In this document: piece after piece, positions 53,667-63,019 of the stretch
Position numbering within the stretch: the stretch's first letter is position 1
Layout of the letters: each line of letters begins with the position of its first letter
Notes under the pieces: model-generated
The model's input: the letters and a program-made list of their open reading frames with translations, nothing else
The model's database searches: none
What the model was told of the DNA's origin: nothing
Position numbers and translations under genes: made by a program
Assembly: GCA_963801985.1 (NCBI GenBank)
Contig: CAWDGV010000002.1
Coordinates: forward strand, 62,001-126,000
Length of the DNA: 64,000 nt
DNA from: JABDQZ01 sp963801985
GTDB taxonomy: Bacteria > Pseudomonadota > Gammaproteobacteria > Chromatiales > Chromatiaceae
Direction: 5' to 3'

Positions 53667-54654
53667 AATTCCAGCTTTCTCAACCGGCATCAGTAAAGCC
53701 TGGAACCTGAAACGCTTTATCCGTTCTGCCCAACACGATAGACAGGGATTAATTGATATTGGCCCTCGCCAGATCTATATTCTGCCAACCCGCTTTGGAT
53801 TAATGTTCGGCGCACTGGTCATTGCCATGCTGGTCGGTGCTATCAACTACGCCAATAACCTCGGTTACCTTCTGACTTTTTTCCTCGGTGGTATTGGCGT
53901 TGTTACGATAATACATACCTGGCGCAACCTGCTTGATCTGCAACTTTCGATTGAACCGGTTGCTCCCGTGTTTGCCAGTCAAAATTTTGAAGTTAAATTC
54001 CATGTAACCAATTTTTTAAAGCAACCACGAGGCGCTGTTCAGCTTTCAGTAAAAGATCAACAGAATTACGTCATTAATGAAATACCGGCCGGGCAAACCT
54101 GCTTATTTTCTATACCGCTCATTTCCGAAGAAAGAGGCTGGTTAAAGATCGACCGCTTTGTTTTATCAACTCAATATCCACTTGGGTTGTTCAGGGCATG
54201 GGTTTATATCAGTAAACCTGTTGAAATTCTGGTCTATCCAAAACCGGCAGACTCATGGTCCGTTCCACGAACCGCTGTCTATTCATTAAGCTCTCAAGGT
54301 GATAAAGGTATCGGTGCGGATGATTTTGTCTCCCATAGAAACTACCGACACTCGGATTCACCAAAACAGATTGACTGGAAAATTTTCGCTCGTGAAAAAG
54401 GCCTGATGACGAAGCAATTTGGCGGAGATCGAAGTGAAAGATTATGGCTTAGTTTTGACTTATTATCCGATACCCCTGTTGAAACAGTTTTATGCAAATT
54501 GACCCGTGCCATTTTGGATGCTGATGCCAGTAACCTCGAATACGGTTTGAAACTGCCCGGACAGACCATTCAGATCGCTCATGGCGATAAACATAAAGCA
54601 GATTGCCTGAAGGCCCTGGCTCTTTTTAACCGGAAGGATCTCCCCGATGGATAA
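53650..54654 (+). CDS. DUF58 domain-containing membrane protein
   Basis: About 334 residues from MFRFPEIPAF. Two hydrophobic segments near 55-100 (FGLMFGALVIAMLVGAINYA, then YLLTFFLGGIGVVTIIH) precede the DUF58 region with the conserved GDKGIGADDFVSHRNYRHSD and KQIDWKIFAREK near 215-250. Its function is unknown; it is usually linked with MoxR and a transglutaminase-like protein. The start overlaps moxR by 17 bp and the ribosome-binding site is weak. The frame is open upstream from a TTG at 53581, so the start is uncertain. Confidence 0.88.
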   Translation: MFRFPEIPAFSTGISKAWNLKRFIRSAQHDRQGLIDIGPRQIYILPTRFGLMFGALVIAMLVGAINYANNLGYLLTFFLGGIGVVTIIHTWRNLLDLQLSIEPVAPVFASQNFEVKFHVTNFLKQPRGAVQLSVKDQQNYVINEIPAGQTCLFSIPLISEERGWLKIDRFVLSTQYPLGLFRAWVYISKPVEILVYPKPADSWSVPRTAVYSLSSQGDKGIGADDFVSHRNYRHSDSPKQIDWKIFAREKGLMTKQFGGDRSERLWLSFDLLSDTPVETVLCKLTRAILDADASNLEYGLKLPGQTIQIAHGDKHKADCLKALALFNRKDLPDG

Positions 54655-56632
54655 AGGCACTCTTGCTTACAACGGACGAGTATTATCACGTCTGCAGATG
54701 TATTTGCTGATAACGATACTGGCTTTATCAGTGATACCTCATTTCTGGCATTTAACCTTGCCTGTCAGTTTATTCTTTTCCGCCATATTACTTATCAGGG
54801 TGATTGCAACCGCCTATTCAATTGAACAGATACCACGCTGGCTTATTTTTTCTTTTTTACTTGCAGGACTGATCATTGTCATTGTTCAGTACAGCGGTGC
54901 TATAGGGAAAGATTTTGGTGTTTCATTACTGGTCGCGATGCTCAGCTTGAAAGTGCTCGAAATCAAAATTTACCGTGATGCCTATGTGCTGCTTTTTTTA
55001 ACCGGTTTCATGCTGGTGACACAGTTTCTCTATAACCAGGAAATGCTGCTTACTTTTTACATTTTTTCCCTGACCTTTTTTCTGCTTTGTTTCCTTTTAT
55101 GGCTAAACCAGACCACTAGCAAACCCAGGTTTCCGGGTTATCTGAAACTGGTTGCAAAACTGTCTGTTCAGGCATTGCCCGTTATGCTGATTCTGTTCGT
55201 ATTTTTCCCGCGCTTAAGTGGACCACTGTGGGGTTTTGATACCGAAAGCGGGATAGCATCAACCGGTATCAGTGGAGATATAACACCCGGTTCGATCAGC
55301 CGTTTAAGCCAGTCATCAGCAACAGCCTTTCGGGTTAAATTTGATCAGTCAAGCCTGTTGCCTGATCCACGTTTTCGCTACTGGCGCGGTCCTGTCATGA
55401 CACAAACCGACGGTATCAGCTGGCATGCTGAAGACGACCCGCCGGCTGCGGAAATTAAATTTAAACCTATAGGCAAACCTGTCAGTTACCAGATTACTGC
55501 AGAAGCCAGCCGGCAACACTGGTTATTCGCTTTGGACTTGCCTGCACAAATCCCTGCTAAAACCATCATCACTGCTGATTATGCTGTCAGGACTGAACAG
55601 AAAATCAACCAACGCAGCACCTATGCCCTGATTTCTTATCCCCAATACATAGCTGATTATTCATCCGAAGAAGAATTGCAGGCTGCACGTTACCTGCCTG
55701 AAAGCATTACCCCCCGGATGCAGGAACTGGTAACGCATTTTCAATCCAACACTTCTTCAGTTGAAGACTTCATTACTGCAGTACTTGGTTTTTTTAACCG
55801 GGAAAACTTTATTTACACGTTAAATCCGCCACTCATGAACACCAACCCGGCCGATGAGTTTCTTTTTGAACACAGAAAGGGCTTTTGTGAGCATTACGCC
55901 ACCAGTTTTGTATTACTGATGCGCCTGGCCGGTATTCCTGCGAGAGTTGTTGCCGGTTACCAGGGTGGCGAATGGAATCCTGCCGGGGAGCATCTTATCA
56001 TCCGCCAGTCAGATGCTCATGCCTGGACTGAAGTCTGGCTCGAAAACAAAGGTTGGACCCGCGTTGACCCGACCGCAGCTGTTGCGCCCGAACGTATTGA
56101 ACGTTCTATAGATCCGCAGGCAGTCAGTGAGGGTGCTCCTGTTGTTTTTAAAATTCGATCGGATGGCATGCTGGGTAATGTTTTCAGGCAGGCAGCCTGG
56201 TTTGCAGACTCACTCGACCTTAACTGGCATCGCTGGATTGTCGGATTTTCGAAACAACGCCAACAATATTTTTTATCGTCAGCCGGCCTCGATTTTCTAA
56301 AAAACTATAAAAGTCTCGGCTTAACGGCTGTTTTCCTGGCCATGCTTTTTATTGTCTTACTGACACTTGGTTTAAAGCGTAAACCTGTAATCATTGTGGA
56401 GCCGGCTAAAATTTACTGGAATAAATTCTGCAAAAAACTTCGTACCAAAGGGGTGAGTTGCCTGGTTACTGATGGACCGGAAACGATTGCCAAAAATGCA
56501 CGTCAATTATTGCCGGAACAGGCCAGCTCCATTCAACTGATCACCGATCTCTATATCAGTATCCGCTATAGCAATAAAGGTAATGCTGAAAAACTGAAAG
56601 CCCTGCGTCAGCTTGTTGCCCGGTTTCGCTAG
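54647..56632 (+). CDS. Transglutaminase-like membrane protein (TgpA type, DUF3488)
   Basis: The 661-residue protein has an N-terminal DUF3488 block of about six membrane helices (to about residue 190). An extracytoplasmic transglutaminase core follows, with catalytic Cys in RKGFCEHYATSFVLLMRLAG near 412, His in SDAHAWTEVWL near 455 and Asp in VDPTAAVAPERI near 475. One C-terminal helix (AVFLAMLFIVLLTLGL) and a DUF4129-like tail complete it. It overlaps DUF58 by 8 bp. P. aeruginosa TgpA is the characterised relative with a reported periplasmic role important for growth; the substrate here is unknown. Confidence 0.9.
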   Translation: MDKGTLAYNGRVLSRLQMYLLITILALSVIPHFWHLTLPVSLFFSAILLIRVIATAYSIEQIPRWLIFSFLLAGLIIVIVQYSGAIGKDFGVSLLVAMLSLKVLEIKIYRDAYVLLFLTGFMLVTQFLYNQEMLLTFYIFSLTFFLLCFLLWLNQTTSKPRFPGYLKLVAKLSVQALPVMLILFVFFPRLSGPLWGFDTESGIASTGISGDITPGSISRLSQSSATAFRVKFDQSSLLPDPRFRYWRGPVMTQTDGISWHAEDDPPAAEIKFKPIGKPVSYQITAEASRQHWLFALDLPAQIPAKTIITADYAVRTEQKINQRSTYALISYPQYIADYSSEEELQAARYLPESITPRMQELVTHFQSNTSSVEDFITAVLGFFNRENFIYTLNPPLMNTNPADEFLFEHRKGFCEHYATSFVLLMRLAGIPARVVAGYQGGEWNPAGEHLIIRQSDAHAWTEVWLENKGWTRVDPTAAVAPERIERSIDPQAVSEGAPVVFKIRSDGMLGNVFRQAAWFADSLDLNWHRWIVGFSKQRQQYFLSSAGLDFLKNYKSLGLTAVFLAMLFIVLLTLGLKRKPVIIVEPAKIYWNKFCKKLRTKGVSCLVTDGPETIAKNARQLLPEQASSIQLITDLYISIRYSNKGNAEKLKALRQLVARFR

Positions 56633-56644
56633 TGGGGCCGGGAT

Positions 56645-57442
56645 TTAATCATCCAGATTTATGGATGCAGCCGTGACTTTTTCAGGCCAGTAAAAATCGA
56701 GTTGTTGTTGAAAGTTGATAACTGAGCCGGTTGTAAAAAATCGATGTTCCAGCATTGCATCTTTATTGGTATTTTCAACTGCCTCGAGTTTACGCTGCAA
56801 TTCCCTGGTGACCGCTATTGCAGTATCTATGACGACTATATCCTTACCTGTTATGTTCTCGATTTGTGCACGCAGGAAAGGATAGTGGGTACATCCCAAT
56901 ACCACCGCATCAACATGCTGAGTGACCAATGGATCCAGGTATCGGTGCAACAGGCTATCGGTCTGTTCTGAATCCAACTGCATATTTTCTACCTGTTCAA
57001 CCAGTCCCGGACATGCCTGTTCAATCACTTCGGTACCTGATGCAAAACGTTCAAGCAGGTGAGCATAACGATGACTGGATAACGTCATCGTGGTAGCCAG
57101 AATTCCTACTTTGCCTTTCTGTGAATTTTCCACTGCCGGTTTTACCGCCGGCTCCATGGCAACTATCGGTACAGAAAATTTCCTCCGCAATGCATTAACC
57201 GCAATTGCCGTTGCTGTATTACAGGCAACCACAATAATACCGGCACCCCGGCTGATCAGGGACTCAACCAGCTGCAAACAACGTTGCGTAATTTCCTCTT
57301 CTGATTTTTCACCATAGGGAGTAAATACACTATCTGCGATGTATATAAAGTCCTGGTCCGGTAGCTGCTTTCTGATTTCTTTCAAAACAGATAAACCACC
57401 AATGCCTGAATCAAATACCCCAATCAAGAAGTTAGTACTCAC
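56645..57442 (-). CDS. murI: Glutamate racemase
   Basis: The 265-residue enzyme makes D-glutamate for peptidoglycan. N-terminal FDSGIGGLSVLKEI is near residue 9, catalytic cysteines lie in VVACNTATA near 75 and LGCTHYPF near 185, and PYGEKSEEEI near 42 is conserved. It overlaps mnmE by 4 bp on the same strand, a linkage not universal for murI. Confidence 0.94.
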   Translation of the reverse strand: MSTNFLIGVFDSGIGGLSVLKEIRKQLPDQDFIYIADSVFTPYGEKSEEEITQRCLQLVESLISRGAGIIVVACNTATAIAVNALRRKFSVPIVAMEPAVKPAVENSQKGKVGILATTMTLSSHRYAHLLERFASGTEVIEQACPGLVEQVENMQLDSEQTDSLLHRYLDPLVTQHVDAVVLGCTHYPFLRAQIENITGKDIVVIDTAIAVTRELQRKLEAVENTNKDAMLEHRFFTTGSVINFQQQLDFYWPEKVTAASINLDD

Positions 57443-58779
57443 TTACCAATACAGAAACTGGAAAAAATCTTACCCAGTAAATCATCACTGCTAAATTCAC
57501 CGGTGATCTCACTGAGTGAATTCTGGGTCAGTCGCAACTCTTCAGCCAGCAACTCACCAGCCTGCAAATCATGTAAAGCATGAAATGCACTTTCAAGATG
57601 TTTTACAGCTGCCTTCAATGCATCCATATGCCGTCTGCGAGCCAGGAATTCACCTTCTTCTTCCCCCCGAAAACCCATTATGTTTTTCAGGTGTTCTGTC
57701 AGCAAGGCCAATCCCTGGTTGTGCTTTGCTGACAGGGCAATTTCATTTGTCTCATGATTCAAGCCGGGCTGCTCATTTAACTGATCAATTTTATTTCTGA
57801 CAAAAGTTACCGGGATTCCTGCCGGCAGGTTGGCACTGGCAAAGCTTAAATGCTGCGGATCATTAACAGCATCGTAAACCCATAAAATATGATCGGCCTG
57901 TTTGATCTGTTCATGAGCCCGACGTATACCTTCCTGTTCAACTGCATCTTCTGAAAACCTTAAGCCTGCAGTATCAATTAGGTGAACAGGCATACCATCA
58001 ATCTGGATCTGTTCTTTCAAAACATCCCGGGTTGTGCCAGGCACATCATTCACTATGGCAGAATCCAGACCTGATAAAGCATTTAGCAGGCTGGATTTCC
58101 CGGCATTGGGTTGACCGGCAATAACCAGTTGCATACCTTCCTTTACCAGGCTGCCCTGTTTTGCCTTGTCCAGTACCTGGTTTAATTTCCCAATGATCTG
58201 GTTCAGATCGCGTTCAATTTTGCCATCTGATAAAAAATCGATTTCCTCTTCTGGAAAATCGATAGCTGCTTCTACATACATTCTTAAATGAATGAGTAAC
58301 TCAACCAGCTCATGGATATAGTCAGAAAAAACACCCTGTAAAGAACGGCTTGCCATCCGGGCTGCTGTTGCCGTAGCCGATTCTATCAAATCGGCTATCG
58401 CTTCCGCCTGGGCAAGATCGATCTTTCCATTGTGAAAGGCGCGTTCGGAAAATTCACCGGGCCTGGCGAGGCGGGCACCATAAGCAGTTATCGTCTCGAG
58501 CAACAAATCAAGAATAACCGGTGAACCATGTAACTGGCATTCAATAACATCGTCACCTGTAAAGGAATGCGGGGCCGGGAAATAAAGCAACAAACCTTCA
58601 TCCAGCAGCTGCTGTTGTGTATCAAAAAATTTTGAGAACAGTGCAGTTCTTGCCAGAAAGTCCTGTTTGCCGGTTAACTGCCGGGCAATGCTTAAAGCAT
58701 CAGGGCCGGATATTCGAACAATGCCGATACCGCCCTGACCAGGAGAAGTTGCCTGTGCTGCAATTGTTTCAGGCATCAT
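57439..58779 (-). CDS. mnmE: tRNA modification GTPase MnmE
   Basis: About 446 residues: an N-terminal tetrahydrofolate-binding domain (TIAAQATSPGQGGIGIVRISG), a helical domain, and an inserted G domain with GQPNAGKSSLLNAL near 222, DTAGLR near 270 and NKID near 330. It ends in the invariant FCIGK with catalytic Cys. It partners MnmG. ATG 58779 is preferred to the TTG at 58788. Confidence 0.96.
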   Translation of the reverse strand: MMPETIAAQATSPGQGGIGIVRISGPDALSIARQLTGKQDFLARTALFSKFFDTQQQLLDEGLLLYFPAPHSFTGDDVIECQLHGSPVILDLLLETITAYGARLARPGEFSERAFHNGKIDLAQAEAIADLIESATATAARMASRSLQGVFSDYIHELVELLIHLRMYVEAAIDFPEEEIDFLSDGKIERDLNQIIGKLNQVLDKAKQGSLVKEGMQLVIAGQPNAGKSSLLNALSGLDSAIVNDVPGTTRDVLKEQIQIDGMPVHLIDTAGLRFSEDAVEQEGIRRAHEQIKQADHILWVYDAVNDPQHLSFASANLPAGIPVTFVRNKIDQLNEQPGLNHETNEIALSAKHNQGLALLTEHLKNIMGFRGEEEGEFLARRRHMDALKAAVKHLESAFHALHDLQAGELLAEELRLTQNSLSEITGEFSSDDLLGKIFSSFCIGK

Positions 58780-58790
58780 TTCCGGCAAGC

Positions 58791-60494
58791 TTAATGTGTC
58801 GCCTCTTCAATCTTTTTGGTGATGTACCACTGTTGCATGATTGACAACAGGTTGTTAACAAACCAGTACAACACCAGCCCCGAAGGGAAAAAGGCAAAAA
58901 ACACGGTAAACACGACGGGCAAACTCATCATGATTTTTGCCTGCATTGGATCCGGTGGAGGAGGGTTAAGCTTTTGCTGAATAAACATGGTTATACCCAT
59001 CAGCAATGGCAGAACAAAGTAAGGATCTTTTATTGATAGATCTTGAATCCATAAAATCCAGGGAGCCTGGCGTAATTCAACAGATTCAAGCAATACCCAG
59101 TACAAGGCAATGAATACCGGAATCTGTACCAGCATTGGCAGACAGCCTCCCAATGGATTGATTTTTTCTTTCTTGTACATTTCCATCATGGCCTGGTTCA
59201 GACGTTGCTTGTCATCGCCATATCTTTCCTTGAGCGTCTGCAGACGCGGCGCAACCTTGCGCATGTTTGCCATCGATTTATAGCTGGTTTCAGATAATTT
59301 ATAGAAAAGCAGTTTGATCAGGATGGTGATCAATATAATTGACCAGCCCCAGTTTGGAACATAGTTATGGATTTTTTCCAGTACCCAGAAAACGGGCTTG
59401 GCAATAATTGTCAGCCAACCATAATCAACGGTTAGTTCCAGTCCCGGCGAGATAGCTTCAAGCTCATGTTGCAGCTTTGGTCCTGCAAAAAATTTAGCTT
59501 CGAAACTGTCTGTTGCACCTGCAGCAATTGTTTTATTTGGACTGTATGATCCCAGAACATAACGTCCGGTTTTCAACGCTTTCGTATAATAATGATGCAG
59601 CTGATCTGCAGGAGGCACCCAGGCACTGACAAAATAGTGCTGCAGCATTGCCAGCCAGCCACCCTTAATATCGCGGTTCAGGTCTGAGTCCTCGATCTCA
59701 TCGAAATCGATTTTCTCGTATTTTTTCTCGTCGCTGTAAATTGCACCGCCAGTATAGGTGTAGATAAAGACACTTTGCGCATCATCCGAGGGACGTGCTC
59801 TTTGCAACTGCTGGTATTGCCTGCCAGACCAGCTTTTACCTGAAGTATTTTCAACATGATGTGTTATTTCGATTAAATGGCTATTGCGCTTAAAACGGTA
59901 ACGCTTAATAACTTTCACACCACTTTCATGTTGCCAGACCAGGTCAACTTCCAGTTTGTCCTCGCCTTCTTTCATCGTAAAACTGTCAGCAGTAACAGAA
60001 TAAATTGCTTCATGTGTCGGAGCGAGGGATTTGTCTGTAGCTATCAGCCCTGACTGTGCAATGTAATAATTTGCCGGCAATTCAGTCAGTAAAGGAAACT
60101 CGGTTTCAGGACGATCCAGGGATAATGGATATTTTTTCAGGTTAACTTTAACAATACTTCCGCCCTTGGTATCAATGAACAGGTTAAAGCTATCGGTTTC
60201 TACATGGACTTTTTTCTCCCGGCTAGCCTGTTGATTATCGGAGGCCTGGCTGATTTGCGGGACAGCTTTAGGTGTATCAGCCAGATCGATACTGGCCACT
60301 GCAGGTGCATCCGGAATTGCACTGCTGGCAGCTGACTGGGTTGTCGACTGGTTAACATCAACAGACGGTTCACTTTCATAGGCCAAAGAAGCTTCCTGTA
60401 CACTCTGAGGTCCATAGTCCAGCTGCCATTGTTGCCAGATCATCATGGAAATAAAAGCTACAGCAAAAATCAGAAGGAGTCGGTAGTTATCCAT
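58791..60494 (-). CDS. yidC: Membrane protein insertase YidC
   Basis: The 567-residue Gram-negative type YidC has an N-terminal anchor (LLLIFAVAFISMMIWQQW), a large periplasmic beta-sandwich (about 60-340) and the conserved five-helix insertase core from about 360 with the GWSIILITILIKLLFYKLSE and PLGGCLPMLVQIPVFIALY segments. Only 51 bp separate it from rnpA. Confidence 0.97.
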   Translation of the reverse strand: MDNYRLLLIFAVAFISMMIWQQWQLDYGPQSVQEASLAYESEPSVDVNQSTTQSAASSAIPDAPAVASIDLADTPKAVPQISQASDNQQASREKKVHVETDSFNLFIDTKGGSIVKVNLKKYPLSLDRPETEFPLLTELPANYYIAQSGLIATDKSLAPTHEAIYSVTADSFTMKEGEDKLEVDLVWQHESGVKVIKRYRFKRNSHLIEITHHVENTSGKSWSGRQYQQLQRARPSDDAQSVFIYTYTGGAIYSDEKKYEKIDFDEIEDSDLNRDIKGGWLAMLQHYFVSAWVPPADQLHHYYTKALKTGRYVLGSYSPNKTIAAGATDSFEAKFFAGPKLQHELEAISPGLELTVDYGWLTIIAKPVFWVLEKIHNYVPNWGWSIILITILIKLLFYKLSETSYKSMANMRKVAPRLQTLKERYGDDKQRLNQAMMEMYKKEKINPLGGCLPMLVQIPVFIALYWVLLESVELRQAPWILWIQDLSIKDPYFVLPLLMGITMFIQQKLNPPPPDPMQAKIMMSLPVVFTVFFAFFPSGLVLYWFVNNLLSIMQQWYITKKIEEATH

Positions 60495-60545
60495 TGTGTG
60501 CCTGCATGAAAATGCTATGTAATGATTATATGGATCGTAATTATC

Positions 60546-60920
60546 TTACGAATCAGATGACATTGAAAACTCTCTGTTTAAAGTTTTCATATGTCGCAAG
60601 AGAGAACTCATCAGGATTTTATTTTCAGCCTGAACTGCAGCAAATTTGGCCATTACCACGAAATCCAATCCTGCAAGTTCGCCCTGATGTATTCTGAAAT
60701 TTTCCCTGGCTATTCGCTTAATCCTGTTTCTATCAACAGCGCGACGGGCATTTTTTTTTGATATAGCCAGACCCAGCCTGGATTCATTTGTCTGGTTGGC
60801 TTTAGCTAGAACTGTGAAATATTTATCAACAGCACGTAATGGCTGTTCAAAAACATTTTGATAATCAGCAGCATTCAATAAACGGCTGGTTCTTTTAAAT
60901 CGATTTGCGTGTTTATGCAT
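60546..60920 (-). CDS. rnpA: Ribonuclease P protein component
   Basis: The 124-residue basic protein has the RNR signature region ARRAVDRNRIKRIARENFR near residue 57-75 and SRLGLAISKKN near 47. It binds the RNase P RNA and aids tRNA 5' maturation. It lies 65 bp after rpmH. The yidD gene usually found between rnpA and yidC is missing. Confidence 0.95.
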   Translation of the reverse strand: MHKHANRFKRTSRLLNAADYQNVFEQPLRAVDKYFTVLAKANQTNESRLGLAISKKNARRAVDRNRIKRIARENFRIHQGELAGLDFVVMAKFAAVQAENKILMSSLLRHMKTLNREFSMSSDS

Positions 60921-60985
60921 GCAATCAATCCAGCCAAGACCAGAATGCTGGTCAATTCACTGGCTTATCAAAATCCAGCTCTAAA

Positions 60986-61117
60986 TCAAACCAGCTGCGC
61001 ACGTCCCTTTGCACGTCTCGCATTGATTATTTTTCTTCCATTACGAGTTGACATACGCGCACGGAAGCCATGAGTTCTGGCTCTTTTGAGACGACTAGGT
61101 TGAAATGTACGTTTCAC
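60986..61117 (-). CDS. rpmH: 50S ribosomal protein L34
   Basis: The 43-residue protein starting at GTG 61117 begins KRTFQPSRLKRARTHGFRAR, the L34 signature. GGGG lies seven bases before the GTG. Longer open-frame starts would add an unrelated N-terminal extension. It is the first gene of the rpmH-rnpA-yidC-mnmE unit, driven by the promoter at 61182-61209. Confidence 0.96.
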   Translation of the reverse strand: MKRTFQPSRLKRARTHGFRARMSTRNGRKIINARRAKGRAQLV

Positions 61118-61181
61118 AACAATTCCCCGATAATATCTATATTTCCAATCCGGACTACTTGGCCCGAAAAAAAGACCCGCA

Positions 61182-61209
61182 ATTATCTTCTTTATCAAAA
61201 AAAAGTCAA
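61182..61209 (-). promoter_or_regulatory. Predicted sigma-70 promoter of rpmH-rnpA
   Basis: The minus strand carries TTGACT (61204-61209), a 16-bp spacer and GATAAT (61182-61187), followed by TGCGGG. The predicted leader is about 60 nt. Confidence 0.7.
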
Positions 61210-61252
61210 TAGACATCAACGATATCTCGCAAGTTTTGATATTGAATTCATC

Positions 61253-61261
61253 TGTGGATAA
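61253..61261 (-). promoter_or_regulatory. DnaA box, perfect TTATCCACA
   Basis: TGTGGATAA on the plus strand is an exact inverted DnaA box, placed about 155 bp before the dnaA start. It suits autoregulation of dnaA. Confidence 0.75.
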
Positions 61262-61416
61262 CTTCTATTTAAATAAGGTACACTAAACACTTGAACAAGT
61301 GGCTACCAGCTAATAATTCCGGGCTGATTACGCGAACCTGGAAATAACCAAAACAATTTCTGTTTACACTTGAACATTTTCATCGAATTCTTGCTAAAGC
61401 GGAGGAAGTAATTCTA

Positions 61417-62791
61417 GTGGACTTATGGCAGAGATGTTCTGAACGTCTCGAATCTGAACTATCTACCCAGCAGTTCAATACCTGGATACGGCCTCTTCAG
61501 TATGTAGAAGATAACTCCGGTTTGCGCCTGTTTGCGCCCAACCGGTTTGTACTTGACTGGGTCAGAAACCATTATCTGGAGCTTCTCGAGTCCTTTGTTG
61601 CAGATATTACTGGCAACAGTACGTCACAGATTAGCACTAGAAATCGGCTCCAAACCCACTGAAAAAACTGTTTCTTCTGCTTCATCCAGTGCTTATCCCT
61701 CAAATACAGCATCGAGACAAAAAAATACGCCTGTCTCGATGGTTGCAGCTGAACCTAAACAGGCTCCAGCTCAAAGTAATATCAATAAGAATTTTACTTT
61801 TGAAACATTTGTTCAGGGTAAATCAAACCAGTTGGCACGTGCTGCCTCCCTGCAGATCGGTGAGAATCCCGGCAAGGTTTACAACCCCTTGTTTATCTAC
61901 GGCGGTGTTGGCCTGGGTAAAACCCATTTAATGCATGCTGTCGGCAACATGATCCTGGAAAATAATCCTAATGCCCGTGTGCTCTATATTCATTCAGAAG
62001 GCTTTGTTGCCGAAATGGTCAAGGCTTTACAGCATGGCACAATGGATGACTTTAAAAGACGCTACCGTTCCCTTAACGCGCTCTTAATCGATGATATTCA
62101 GTTTTTTGCAGGCAAAGAACGTTCCCAGGAAGAATTTTTTCATACTTTTAACGCGTTATTTGAATCCCAGCAACAGATCATAATGACCAGTGACAGTTTT
62201 CCCAAGGAATTGAATCTTGAAGAAAGACTGAAATCACGTTTTGGCTGGGGTCTAACGGTTGCAATTGAGCCGGCAGACCTGGAAACACGCGTGGCCATTT
62301 TAAAATCAAAATCCATGCAACTTTTCCATATTGAATTACCCAATGATGTTGCCTTCTTCATTGGCAAACGAGTGCGCTCTAATATTCGGGAACTTGAAGG
62401 TGCGTTACGATCAATTATTGCCATGGCCCAGTTTACCGGCCATGAAATCACGATTGATTTTGCCAAAGATGCGTTGAAGGATATGATTGCTGCCCAGGAT
62501 AAGCTGGTCACAATTGAAAATATCCAGAAAACAGTCGCAGAATATTTCAATATCAGAACTTCGGACCTGACTTCTTCAAAAAGGAGTCGTACCATTGCCA
62601 GGCCAAGACAAATCGCCATGACCCTGGCAAAAGATTTAACCAATCACAGCCTGCCTGAAATTGGCGGGGCTTTTGGTGGCCGTGACCATACAACAGTTTT
62701 GTATGCGACAAGAAAAATTGCAGAATTAAAGGATACCGATACACGTGTCGATGAAGATTATTCAAACCTGTTAAGAACACTCAGTAGTTAA
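61417..62791 (+). CDS. dnaA: Chromosomal replication initiator DnaA, frame interrupted by a +1 frameshift
   Basis: Domain I is intact in the first frame from GTG 61417 (DLWQRCSERLESELSTQQFNTWIRPLQ, then APNRFVLDWVRNHYLELLE), which stops at 61662 after 81 codons. The next frame carries ALEIGSKPTEKTV, a Ser/Pro-rich domain II linker, the AAA+ domain (Walker A GGVGLGKTHLMHA, Walker B LLIDDIQFFAGKERSQEEFF) and the DNA-binding domain IV with GGRDHTTVLYATRKI. Removing one base between about 61610 and 61640 restores a 457-residue protein of normal length. As dnaA is essential, a base-call error is likeliest; a real split gene cannot be excluded. GGAGG lies 11 bp before the GTG. Confidence 0.9.
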
Positions 62792-62800
62792 TGTGAATAA
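62792..62800 (-). promoter_or_regulatory. DnaA box (TTATTCACA)
   Basis: TGTGAATAA on the plus strand is an inverted TTATNCACA box, placed immediately after the dnaA stop. Confidence 0.6.
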
Positions 62801-62837
62801 CCTGTAGAGACTATGTTACTTAAATTGCCTACTCATT

Positions 62838-62846
62838 TTATCCACA
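62838..62846 (+). promoter_or_regulatory. DnaA box, perfect TTATCCACA
   Basis: This is an exact forward DnaA box between dnaA and dnaN, 37 bp after the inverted box and opposite to it in orientation. Confidence 0.7.
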
Positions 62847-62869
62847 ACCTACTGACATCTTATACCGGC

Positions 62870-62911
62870 ATAATACATTGGTTACCAAGCGGTATAATAC
62901 ATCGTAACCAA
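62870..62911 (+). repeat. Two near-identical direct repeats in the dnaA-dnaN spacer
   Basis: ATAATACATTGGTTACCAA (62870-62888) and ATAATACATCGTAACCAA (62894-62911) differ by a base or two and start 24 bp apart. Each contains a TATAAT-like AT block, which could also function as promoter elements of dnaN. Confidence 0.55.
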
Positions 62912-63019
62912 TTGATTATTAAAAGGAAGTTTGATTTTATAAACAGAACACCAGGCCCTTAATAACAATAACAATCTTTTAAATACATAAAATATTTATA
63001 TTTATATAGGATGGAAAAA

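Larger units (their letters stand above)
61118..61416. other. rpmH-dnaA divergent intergenic region (origin-proximal)
   Basis: The 299 bp hold the rpmH promoter, one perfect DnaA box (61253-61261) and an AT-rich stretch (61262-61280). Two weak dnaA promoter candidates include TTGAAC at about 61292. Having one perfect box and no cluster suggests DnaA autoregulation more than a full origin here, though degenerate boxes cannot be excluded by eye. Confidence 0.6.
62792..63019. other. dnaA-dnaN intergenic region, candidate replication origin
   Basis: The 228 bp contain two DnaA boxes (62792-62800, 62838-62846) and a weaker TTATAAACA (7/9) near 62937. An 8-bp inverted repeat TTATACCG/CGGTATAA (62860-62897) surrounds the palindrome TTGGTTACCAA (62878-62888). 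Two near-identical direct units ATAATACAT..ACCAA (62870-62888 and 62894-62911) overlap these. A strongly AT-rich stretch precedes dnaN. Pseudomonas-type origins often lie here or upstream of dnaA, so this is a reasonable origin candidate but unproven. Confidence 0.5.

Noticed and set aside
61532..61640. Start codon at 61532 as the true beginning of a shorter DnaA
   Set aside because: This part of the frame overlaps intact domain I read in the other frame and its translation there has no DnaA likeness. Homology begins only near 61636.
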